DNA from: Lachnospiraceae bacterium UBA4260 | GTDB lineage: Bacteria; Bacillota; Clostridia; Lachnospirales; Lachnospiraceae | Direction of reading: 5' to 3' | NCBI GenBank assembly: GCA_002395235.1 | Contig: DGWK01000028.1 | Location: 1-15,852 of the forward strand | Length of the DNA stretch: 15,852 nt | Part shown: piece by piece, positions 1 to 5,487 of the stretch | How the letters are laid out: each line of letters opens with the position of its first letter | How positions within the stretch are numbered: the stretch's first letter is position 1 | Made by a program: the position numbers and the translations under genes | The notes under the pieces: model-generated | What the model saw: only the letters and a program-made list of their open reading frames with translations | What the model was told of the DNA's origin: nothing | Databases searched by the model: none

Positions 1-74
1 GCATGCAGAGAGAAGTCAAAATGAGCGAGAAGATCGAGCGCAGAAAGCAGCGCAGAAAGTCCTCAGGGGAATGA
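1..74 (+). CDS. C-terminal tail of an unidentified upstream gene (partial)
   Basis: The frame beginning at base 3 is open from the window edge to a TGA at 72-74 and encodes a short, very basic tail ending KIERRKQRRKSSGE. Codons such as AAG, GAG, ATC and CAG match the GC-rich third positions of the confident genes in the window, which favours a real gene end. Too little is present to name a family. A second frame, from base 2, stays open to about base 220, but it reads through the inverted repeat at 111-174 and looks less gene-like. Confidence 0.3.
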   Translation, partial: MQREVKMSEKIERRKQRRKSSGE

Positions 75-110
75 AAAGGGATGAAAAACCGGTGAAACCG
101 CAAAAATCCA

Positions 111-174
111 ATGTTGATAAAACGCGGTTTTCGGCCTGTTTTTCGGCCCGTTTTATCAACATTTTATCAACATT
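111..174. repeat. 14-bp inverted repeat plus tandem 11-bp repeat (TTATCAACA motif three times)
   Basis: ATGTTGATAAAACG (111-124) and its exact reverse complement (149-162) bracket 24 bases that contain TTTTCGGCC twice. The right arm runs into a second tandem copy of TTTTATCAACA (151-161 and 162-172). The nonamer TTATCAACA therefore occurs twice on the plus strand and once inverted. It differs from the DnaA box TTATCCACA at one position. The structure could equally be a weak terminator of the upstream gene or a protein-binding site. Its place in a non-coding gap ahead of the phosphatase gene is clear; its function is not. Confidence 0.5.
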
Positions 175-206
175 GAAGTCCAAGATATGCAAGGAGATGC
201 CAGTTT

Positions 207-272
207 ATGCCGGATTTCAATGAAATCGAAAATCGCGGAAACCCGCATAAAATAAGGCAAAACGCGGCATAA
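207..272 (+). CDS. possible 21-residue leader ORF before the phosphatase gene
   Basis: An ATG at 207 sits 10 bases after AAGGAG (191-196), the only good ribosome binding site in this gap. The frame runs 21 codons (MPDFNEIENRGNPHK, then IRQNAA) to a TAA at 270-272, only 16 bases before the phosphatase ATG, which has no clear Shine-Dalgarno of its own. This arrangement would suit a translated leader that delivers ribosomes to the phosphatase start. The peptide has no recognised family and the frame is short enough to occur by chance. Confidence 0.3.
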   Translation: MPDFNEIENRGNPHKIRQNAA

Positions 273-288
273 GCTGGCAAAAAATTGC

Positions 289-762
289 ATGATAAAAATT
301 TTATTCATTTGCCATGGAAACATCTGCCGCTCACCAATGGCAGAATTTGTAATGAAGGACCTCGTAAAGAAGGCCGGTCTCGAGGACCGTTTCGAGATCG
401 CTTCCGCCGCCACCAGCACGGAAGAAATCTGGGGCGGGCGGGGCAACCCGGTCTATCCGCCGGCGCGCGCCAAACTCAAGGAGCACGGCATTGATCCCGG
501 CGGCAAGCGCGCCCGCAGGACGACCCGGGAGGACTATAAGTATTACGACTATCTGATCGGGATGGACCATGCGAATGTCTACAACATGAAGCGGATCTAC
601 GGCGGTGACCCGGACGGCAAAATATCGATGCTCCTGGACTATTGCGGAAGAAGCGGGCAGGAAGTGGCTGATCCCTGGTATACCGATGATTTTGATGCCA
701 CCTGGGACGATGTGCTGCAGGGGTGTACGGCGCTTCTGAGGACTTTGACCAGGCAGAAATAG
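289..762 (+). CDS. low-molecular-weight protein-tyrosine phosphatase
   Basis: This 157-residue cytosolic enzyme is the usual length for the LMW-PTP family, which hydrolyses phosphotyrosine (or phosphoarginine in the YwlE group) through a cysteinyl-phosphate intermediate. The P-loop lies at the very N-terminus, as expected: CHGNICRS, with nucleophile C8 and R14 forming CX5R, followed by PMAE. The general-acid aspartate is in the C-terminal DPWY motif (D128-P129). The start at 289 puts the P-loop at residue 8, typical of the family, although no good ribosome binding site precedes it. The gene stands alone, with no tyrosine kinase or capsule genes next to it, so its substrate cannot be guessed. 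T15-type YwlE signatures were not checked, so arginine phosphatase activity remains possible. Confidence 0.93.
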   Translation: MIKILFICHGNICRSPMAEFVMKDLVKKAGLEDRFEIASAATSTEEIWGGRGNPVYPPARAKLKEHGIDPGGKRARRTTREDYKYYDYLIGMDHANVYNMKRIYGGDPDGKISMLLDYCGRSGQEVADPWYTDDFDATWDDVLQGCTALLRTLTRQK

Positions 763-784
763 CAGGCAGAAATACTTTTCCGGT

Positions 785-801
785 AGATTTGGCTCAAATC
801 T
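785..801 (+). other. small hairpin downstream of the phosphatase gene
   Basis: AGATTTG and CAAATCT form a 7-bp stem with a 3-base loop 23 bases after the phosphatase stop codon. No T-run follows, so it is at best a weak terminator or an mRNA 3' stabiliser. Confidence 0.25.
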
Positions 802-880
802 GGCTGGGCTTTGCGGTTGTCATTGCAGGAACCGGCAGGTAACCGAAAAACGGAGGAAACCGGAAACTATTCCGCCGCTG

Positions 881-908
881 TTGATATTCTCTTACATATC
901 CGTATATT
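881..908 (+). promoter_or_regulatory. sigma-70-type promoter candidate
   Basis: TTGATA (881-886) and TATATT (903-908) are separated by 16 bases. A transcript from here would run through the 23-codon ORF at 996 and end at the strong terminator at 1106-1140, giving an RNA of roughly 220-230 nucleotides. It would reach clpP only by readthrough. Confidence 0.4.
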
Positions 909-995
909 AAGTCAGATGTCGCTAAAGAAACAAAATGATAACAGGGCATCGGCAGTAAACAAGACTATACAAACACTATGTAAGAGGATAAAAAA

Positions 996-1067
996 ATGAC
1001 AAAGATGAATTTGAAAAAAAGACTGATTTCACTTGGTGCGGAGGCGCTGGCCGCTGTCGAGAAATGA
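996..1067 (+). CDS. 23-residue ORF, leader peptide or signal-peptide remnant
   Basis: An ATG at 996, preceded by a purine-rich AAGAGGATAAAAA stretch, opens 23 codons ending TGA at 1065-1067. The product begins MTKMNLKKRLISLGAEALAAV, which looks like a signal peptide (positive N-region, then a hydrophobic stretch) cut short. It could be the relic of an exported protein gene lost by deletion or frameshift, or a short peptide encoded in the leader RNA that ends at the terminator just downstream. There is no homology evidence for either. Confidence 0.3.
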   Translation: MTKMNLKKRLISLGAEALAAVEK

Positions 1068-1105
1068 GAAGGTGACGCCGAGCGTGTGATGTGTGAATAG
1101 AGGCC

Positions 1106-1140
1106 GGCCCCAGGGGGATTAACCCCCTGAGGCCTTTTTT
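1106..1140 (+). terminator. strong intrinsic terminator upstream of clpP
   Basis: GGCC-C-CAGGGGG and CCCCCTG-A-GGCC pair across a 5-base loop (ATTAA) with a single mismatch, and the stem is followed directly by T6. It lies 157 bases before the ClpP-like gene and separates it from anything transcribed from the left. Confidence 0.85.
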
Positions 1141-1167
1141 GTGTCACACTTTTCAACTGGCGGTAGT

Positions 1168-1196
1168 TTGTGAGAAAGGGAGTCCGTTAGTACAAT
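1168..1196 (+). promoter_or_regulatory. promoter candidate for the clpP-like / virD4-like pair
   Basis: TTGTGA (1168-1173) and TACAAT (1191-1196) have an ideal 17-base spacing. The site lies just after the terminator at 1106-1140 and 67 bases before the GTG start, which is consistent with independent expression of the two-gene unit. Confidence 0.5.
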
Positions 1197-1262
1197 GGAA
1201 AGCACACCCCAAAAATGAGGGAGTATTAACAAACTGCATAACAGAAGATCGGAGGTGAAAGC

Positions 1263-1850
1263 GTGGAAGTATTAGTTAAGAGCTCAAATGGTATCACACA
1301 GGTTTCGGCGGATTCGAAACTCTTATCGCAGAGGAAGGTGTTCATCGAGGGAGAGATCGACGATCAGGCCGCATGTTCTTTTATTAAGAAGATCATGCTC
1401 TTGACCGCGGAGAACCCGAACAAGGAGATCGATGTGCTGATCAACAGCCCCGGCGGGGAGATCAATTCCGGCCTGGCCATGTATGATGTGATTCAGTCAT
1501 GTAAGACACCGATCAGGGTCTTCTGCATCGGACGCGCCTACAGTATGGCGGCTGTGCTGTTTGCGAGCGGCAGGAACGGAAGATATATGCTCCCGCACAG
1601 CGAACTTATGCTCCACGAGCCCCTTCTGGGCAATCACGTGAGAGGAAACAGCTCATCGATCAAATCAATCTCGGACAGCTTGATCAGCACCAAGATCAAG
1701 CTCAATCAGATCCTGGCAAAGCACACCGGAAAAAGTGAAGAGGAAGTGGAGAAAGCGAGCAGCTTTGATCACTATTTTGACCCGGAAGAGAGCATCGAAT
1801 TCGGGCTTTGCGACGAGGTAGTGGATTTCAGCAAGATCATGGAGGACTGA
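1263..1850 (+). CDS. ClpP-family serine peptidase (paralogue-type)
   Basis: This 195-residue protein has the ClpP/crotonase fold signatures: INSPGGEINSGLAMYD (residues 60-75, oxyanion loop), nucleophile S94 in GRAYSMAA, and H118 in LMLHEP. The third triad residue is less clear. The region SFDHYF (167-172) replaces the usual DRDYF/DRDNF, so D169 is the likely acid but sits one place off. It starts at GTG 1263, behind GGAGG (1251-1255). ClpP is a self-compartmentalising protease that needs an ATPase to feed it. No ClpX, ClpC or ClpA gene lies nearby; instead the next gene, 3 bases downstream, is a VirD4-like ATPase. Housekeeping clpP usually neighbours tig or clpX, so this is probably a second, specialised paralogue. 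A TepA-like or SppA-like role is an alternative. Confidence 0.9.
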   Translation: MEVLVKSSNGITQVSADSKLLSQRKVFIEGEIDDQAACSFIKKIMLLTAENPNKEIDVLINSPGGEINSGLAMYDVIQSCKTPIRVFCIGRAYSMAAVLFASGRNGRYMLPHSELMLHEPLLGNHVRGNSSSIKSISDSLISTKIKLNQILAKHTGKSEEEVEKASSFDHYFDPEESIEFGLCDEVVDFSKIMED

Positions 1851-1853
1851 GGT

Positions 1854-3086
1854 ATGAAAAAAGAGAGAGTCATTTTGGGACAGAACTGCATCTACAGCAC
1901 GGACTGCGAGGAGACCGGCCTCAACAACAATGTTCTGGTGTGCGGCGGAAGCGGGAGCGGCAAGACCATGTCGGTGGCGGAGCCCAGATTCCTTGAGACA
2001 AAATACAGCAACCTGATCGCAACCGTGGCCAAGCGGCGGCTCGTCGGGAAGTACGTTCCTCTGTTCAAAAAGAGGAAGTACAAGGTTCTGGACCTGAATC
2101 TGGCCAATCCGCGTGAGAGCACATGCGCTTACGATCCCATGAAATATATCGAGAGCAATTCGGACATCACTTTTTTGGCAAAGTCTATTGTGAAGGCGGA
2201 TCCGCAGAAGGAGAAGTCGACGGCCGATCCGTACTGGGACCAGGCGGCGGTCTCTCTGTTGTCGGCCGAGATCGCCTACACCAGGATGACGGACAAGGAT
2301 GCCACCTTTGCGGACGTTCTGGAGCTGCACGACATGCTCAGCATAGAGGACGGTTACGGAACGGTCTCGACGAGCCTTGACGCATTGTTTGATGATGTGG
2401 ACGAAAAGTGTTTTGCCGTATCCTGCTGGAAGTCCTTCAAATCGCTGCCGATCCGGACGGCGGGCTGTGTGTTCGGAACGCTCAACACGACCATTGATAC
2501 GATCTTCACCCCTGAGCTCAGAGAGATGATCGCGAATAAGCCGTCGATCGATTTCGAAGAGTTCGCAAAGAATAAGACGGCGCTGTTCGTGACGACCAGC
2601 GCGGTAAATCCTTCGCTTCACTTCTATGTCAACATGTTCTACGCGCAGGCTTTCAAGCAGCTCTTTGAATACGCCGAGGGCTGCCCCGACGGTGTGCTGC
2701 CGATTCCGGTGCACATGCTGTGCGACGATTTCGCCTGCGGGGGACGCGTCCTGAATTTCCCGGAGTACATCAGCATTTTCCGCGAGAAGGGGATCTCGGT
2801 CACCCTGCTCCTGCAGTCGGAGAGCCAGCTCGAGCAGATGTACGGGGAGGACAACGCGACGACCATTATCAATAACTGTGATACTTATATTTTCCTCGGC
2901 GGGATGGACCTTCTGACGGCCAGGAATATCAGCGTCCGTCTGAACTGCCCGCTCGATGAGGTGCTCTACATGCCGATCGGCGACGAGATCATATTCCGGC
3001 GCGGGCACAGGCCGATCCAGACGACCCGGTATGATGTCCGCAGGGACAAGCAGTATCAGGATGTGTCACGGGGACGTATCTCCTGA
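1854..3086 (+). CDS. compact VirD4/TraG-like (type IV coupling protein family) ATPase without membrane anchor
   Basis: This 410-residue protein matches the ATPase core of Firmicute conjugative coupling proteins. The N-terminus (ILGQN...TGLNNNVLVCGGSGSGKT) corresponds to the segment that normally follows two transmembrane helices and about 100-150 further residues, all absent here. Walker A is GGSGSGKT (31-38). Walker B is VHMLCDDFA (286-294), with DD where the family usually has DE. LLLQSESQLEQMYG (318-331) matches the conserved QS.SQL segment. No hydrophobic anchor is visible, so it should be cytosolic. GGAGG and GAGG overlap the clpP end (the gap is 3 bases), suggesting translational coupling. 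No relaxase or other type IV secretion gene is present. The last eight residues (DVSRGRIS) and the stop codon are encoded by a REP palindrome, so the natural C-terminus has probably been replaced. It may be a relic of a conjugative element or a working partner of the ClpP-like peptidase. Confidence 0.85.
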   Translation: MKKERVILGQNCIYSTDCEETGLNNNVLVCGGSGSGKTMSVAEPRFLETKYSNLIATVAKRRLVGKYVPLFKKRKYKVLDLNLANPRESTCAYDPMKYIESNSDITFLAKSIVKADPQKEKSTADPYWDQAAVSLLSAEIAYTRMTDKDATFADVLELHDMLSIEDGYGTVSTSLDALFDDVDEKCFAVSCWKSFKSLPIRTAGCVFGTLNTTIDTIFTPELREMIANKPSIDFEEFAKNKTALFVTTSAVNPSLHFYVNMFYAQAFKQLFEYAEGCPDGVLPIPVHMLCDDFACGGRVLNFPEYISIFREKGISVTLLLQSESQLEQMYGEDNATTIINNCDTYIFLGGMDLLTARNISVRLNCPLDEVLYMPIGDEIIFRRGHRPIQTTRYDVRRDKQYQDVSRGRIS

Positions 3087-3146
3087 CACATTTTGGAGTG
3101 TGTCACGGGGACGGAGTGTGTCACGGGGACATATCCCGTGACACAC
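3063..3146 (+). repeat. REP-type palindrome cluster A (three units)
   Basis: The cluster holds three copies of the GTGTCACGGGGAC motif. The first (3063-3090) is a full palindrome closing with TGACACA, the second (about 3099-3112) is a half unit, and the third (3116-3146) is a perfect inverted repeat with 12-bp arms GTGTGTCACGGG / CCCGTGACACAC around 7 bases. Such units resemble the REP elements mobilised by TnpA-REP (RAYT) transposases; no such gene is in the window. The first unit overlaps the 3' end of the VirD4-like gene and supplies its stop codon. It can also fold as an RNA hairpin. Confidence 0.8.
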
Positions 3147-3180
3147 CCGGTCGGCTGCGGCGCGGAGGCGCGGGGCGCCG

Positions 3181-3459
3181 GGCGCCGGAACCGGCTCGCC
3201 TTGGCGGTGCAGTTGGATTTTAGGCATATCAGCTATATTTTGCAAAAACAACTTCCAAAGAAATTTCAGAAGACCCCTCATTTGGTCAAAATATGAAGGT
3301 ATTTTCCATGAAACTAGGCACAGCGGTGCATTGTGGAAAAATTATTACCTAATCGAGGCCATCGGAGTGAATCCCCGGGAAAAAATTAGAATATGAAATT
3401 GTAAAAATACGGGTTTATACCTAAAAACGCAGAGGCCATTTCGACCTCTGCGCTTTTTT
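3181..3459 (+). repeat. ~280-bp intergenic repeat, copy 1
   Basis: This stretch recurs at 13904-14181 with roughly fifteen differences plus small indels by eye. The first ~140 bases after GGCGGTGCAG (3203) are almost identical, differences cluster around 3340-3390, and the end is again highly conserved. It starts next to a GC-rich palindrome (GCGCCGGAACCGGC) and ends in a terminator hairpin. Internal pairing is visible, for example TTCCA...GCAC-AGCG-GTGC...TGGAA near 3306-3337. Both copies lie between convergent genes, point the same way and are flanked by REP units. It could be a MITE-like element or a dispersed structured RNA. Confidence 0.85.
3428..3459 (+). terminator. terminator at the end of repeat copy 1
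   Basis: CGCAGAGG (3428-3435) and CCTCTGCG (3445-3452) form an 8-bp stem with a 9-base loop, followed by C and T6 (3454-3459). It would terminate plus-strand transcripts coming from the ClpP-like/VirD4-like pair or starting within the repeat. Confidence 0.75.
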
Positions 3460-3473
3460 GATGCGTGTCAGGA

Positions 3474-3540
3474 GTGTGTCAGCTGATGCGTCCACGTGAC
3501 ACACTCAAAGTGTGTCACCGGATACGTCCCCCTGACACAC
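3474..3540 (-). repeat. REP-type palindrome cluster B (two units, inverted relative to A)
   Basis: Two units (about 3474-3504 and 3510-3540) each begin with GTGTGTCA and end with TGACACAC. The reverse complement of the second carries the GGGGACGTATCCGGTGACAC core of the other clusters, so the orientation is opposite to cluster A. The second unit ends on the base immediately before the stop codon of the PucR-type regulator (3541-3543), so it probably forms the 3' hairpin of that mRNA. Confidence 0.75.
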
Positions 3541-5163
3541 TTATTGTGGATTCTTCCTGCCACTGTCCCGCTGGAGCTGCAGGATGTCTTCTTTGCGGTA
3601 TTTGCGCATGTAGGCGAGAACGTACCCGCTGAAGAGCATTCGCGCGCGGAAATCGGGATCCTCCAGATCCCTGTCGATGATCTCCTCGATCTTTTTAATC
3701 TTGTACAGAAGGGTGTTTCTGTGCATGTACAGCGCCTCCGCCGCCTTGGTGGTATTTCGCTCGTGCATCAGGAAAGTGAGCAGAATATCAGCCATATTCG
3801 TGGAGTGCTTTTGGTCGTACATAACGAGGGCGATCATCTCGTTGTTGCACAGGTGGGCCAGATTACGGCTGCTGAGATATTTGATCTCGGATTCGGCGGC
3901 CAGCTCGATGATCTGGTACATGGCATAATCTTCATAATAATAGATGCGCCTGGAGGGATCGATGTGGCGGCCGAGCCGAAGCGCCCCGTGGACCTGGTGG
4001 TACATGGGAGGCAGGGACATCATGAACTCGGAAGCGTTGCCCATGCAGGAATAACCGTTGTACTGTTCGAGAAGAGACATCAGGTGCTTTTCATTGAAGT
4101 GAATGCGGCTCTTGCGCTGCCTCTTCTGAATGATGAGGAGGATGTCTCCGTCATAGGTAGTGATATTGCTGTAGGGGAAGATATACTGCAGCTGCGAGAT
4201 CACATAATTCCACGGAATCGTGCTGCGGTTCCCGCTCTGGTCGAAGGTGACGAGCATCAGGTGAAAATAGCGATGGGCGATGAGCCGGACCTGTTTCATG
4301 CGGTGATCCAGCTCTTTCTGGTCTACGATCCTTCCTTCTATGATATCGGAGACGAGGCTGCCCAGTTCCGCGTTGCTGGCGTAGTCCACGCTCTGTTTGT
4401 TGAAGAGGTACCGCGCGATCGCGGCACCCAGGATCTCCATGTAATCGGTGTAAGCGGGATTGGTATCCGGTCCGCTCAGGATCAGGCAGAGCCTGGCGGC
4501 GACCCGTTCTTTGTAACGGATGAGGCGTATGATCGTGTAATTTCCGCTGGCCTTTGAAATATATTCCGACGTCTCCGGCGTTGAGATCACCGGAGTTTCT
4601 CCATGGATCCGCTCGATGGTCTCGAAGGTGTGGTAGCCCAGTTCCCTGACCTCGTCGATGGTGGGATCGGACACATCCTCTCTGTACACCACGGCCTGCA
4701 CTTTGTAGCCGGCGTTTGTCAGGATCAGCGTACCGGGAAGAAAAGAGGAGCAGTCCAGAAGCTTCTGCATTCCTTCGTTTCTGTAGAGAGCGTTGTTCAG
4801 GTCGTCGGTCCAGTGGATGAAGGCGCTGACTTTATCCGCCAGTTTATTGAACATGACCGGCAGACTCTCCCGGGTCTGCAGAACGGTGCAGCAGGAGGGC
4901 AAATCCGCGGGTGCGGCAATTTTTTCACAGCTGCAGCAGAGGTAGCAGAAGGGCCCTTTATCGCGAGGCGCAGCGCCGATCGACTCGGCAAAAGCGTGTA
5001 AGTCGCTTTCGTATCCGATGTAGAGAATAAAGGGGTGCGGCTCGATCCCCGGTTGGTACAGGCGCATGTCTCCGTTGCAGGAGAATGCGGGGACGCCGAC
5101 CCGGACGTCAGCCGGAGCCAGACCCATCCAGTGGAGCAGAATGGGGAAGGTTATTGTTGACAT
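3541..5163 (-). CDS. PucR/CdaR-family transcriptional regulator
   Basis: This 540-residue protein ends in the PucR-type C-terminal helix-turn-helix (about 464-515), with the hallmark NTTKAAEALYMHRNTLLYKI followed by KKIEEI. The middle part (about 250-400, with DILLIIQK and RYFHLMLVTFD) fits the GGDEF-like CdaR sensor region. The N-terminal ~200 residues would be the ligand-sensing part and contain an unusual cysteine cluster, C73, C76, C77, C79, C91 and C92. The ATG at 5163 is preceded by a good GGAGG. PucR-type regulators commonly control uptake and catabolism of carboxylates, purines or amino-acid derivatives and often activate a divergent operon. Here the divergent neighbour is the CitMHS/CoA-enzyme operon, so it is the likely regulator, perhaps through the palindrome at 5284-5306. 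Confidence 0.9.
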   Translation of the reverse strand: MSTITFPILLHWMGLAPADVRVGVPAFSCNGDMRLYQPGIEPHPFILYIGYESDLHAFAESIGAAPRDKGPFCYLCCSCEKIAAPADLPSCCTVLQTRESLPVMFNKLADKVSAFIHWTDDLNNALYRNEGMQKLLDCSSFLPGTLILTNAGYKVQAVVYREDVSDPTIDEVRELGYHTFETIERIHGETPVISTPETSEYISKASGNYTIIRLIRYKERVAARLCLILSGPDTNPAYTDYMEILGAAIARYLFNKQSVDYASNAELGSLVSDIIEGRIVDQKELDHRMKQVRLIAHRYFHLMLVTFDQSGNRSTIPWNYVISQLQYIFPYSNITTYDGDILLIIQKRQRKSRIHFNEKHLMSLLEQYNGYSCMGNASEFMMSLPPMYHQVHGALRLGRHIDPSRRIYYYEDYAMYQIIELAAESEIKYLSSRNLAHLCNNEMIALVMYDQKHSTNMADILLTFLMHERNTTKAAEALYMHRNTLLYKIKKIEEIIDRDLEDPDFRARMLFSGYVLAYMRKYRKEDILQLQRDSGRKNPQ

Positions 5164-5233
5164 AGTGAGACCTCCGAGAACAGCGGCTCGAGGATGAGCC
5201 GGCAGGTGACATACTATTTCACTCTTATATTAT

Positions 5234-5262
5234 ATTATCCCGGATTTGTATACATCATACAA
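5234..5262 (-). promoter_or_regulatory. promoter candidate for the PucR-type regulator, with overlapping inverted repeat
   Basis: On the minus strand TTGTAT (5262-5257) and GATAAT (5239-5234) are separated by 17 bases, about 70 bases upstream of the regulator ATG. The -35 element is one arm of an inverted repeat TTGTAT-N5-ATACAA (5246-5262), which could serve for autoregulation. The -35 matches the consensus only at TTG, so confidence is limited. Confidence 0.4.
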
Positions 5263-5283
5263 TTTGAAGTGAAATCGGATTTA

Positions 5284-5306
5284 AAAATGTGCACCGTGCA
5301 CATTTT
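5284..5306. promoter_or_regulatory. 11-bp-arm palindrome, likely operator of the divergent control region
   Basis: AAAATGTGCAC and GTGCACATTTT are perfect inverted arms around a single C (5295). The site sits in the middle of the 324-base gap between the divergent regulator and the transporter operon. That position, and the lack of a T-run beyond four Ts, fit a dimeric regulator-binding site better than a terminator. The PucR-type protein encoded next door is the obvious candidate ligand. Confidence 0.55.
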
Positions 5307-5487
5307 GGGGCGGAAGGATTTGGAATTTTACAAAGATTTAATCAGCGCAGTTAGTTGTTAAGATAGTTACAGATTCCGGAACACTAAGTGTCAACTCAAG
5401 CACCGCACCGGCTCTGTAAGCAGGGCGGCGGCGGAAACAAAGTATCAACCGGCCAAGGGCCGGGAAAAGAAAGAGAGGGAAAATACT
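5307..5487 (+). promoter_or_regulatory. 5' leader of the transporter/dehydratase operon
   Basis: I found no convincing -35/-10 pair for the plus-strand operon here. The region holds a small palindrome ACACT-A-AGTGT (5381-5391) and a GC-rich hairpin CCGGCC-AAG-GGCCGG (5449-5463) a few bases before the AGAGAGGG ribosome binding site. The hairpin could influence translation or transcript stability. A weak or activator-dependent promoter near the palindrome at 5284-5306 would explain the missing consensus. Confidence 0.35.

Noticed and set aside
111..174. Chromosomal replication origin
   Set aside because: The three nonamers each differ from the DnaA consensus, no AT-rich unwinding region is next to them, and no dnaA, dnaN or rpmH gene is near.
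811..999. 62-codon plus-strand frame in the gap before clpP
   Set aside because: No ribosome binding site, polar composition without a motif, and it spans the promoter candidate at 881-908.
1665..3008. Long minus-strand open frame opposite clpP and the VirD4-like gene
   Set aside because: Low-complexity Arg/Leu/His-rich translation with no motif; the plus strand has Walker A and ClpP signatures and good start sites.
1854..3086. Interpretation as part of an active conjugative or mobilisable element
   Set aside because: There is no relaxase, VirB4, VirB6, integrase, excisionase or attachment site in the window, and the coupling protein lacks its membrane anchor.
3063..3540. Repeated GTGTGTCACGGGGAC units considered as a CRISPR array
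   Set aside because: Units are palindromic, vary in length and orientation, are not separated by regular spacers, and no cas genes are present; they fit REP elements.
3496..4557. 353-codon plus-strand frame opposite the PucR-type gene
   Set aside because: It begins inside a REP unit, has no motif, and overlaps a regulator with an unmistakable C-terminal helix-turn-helix.
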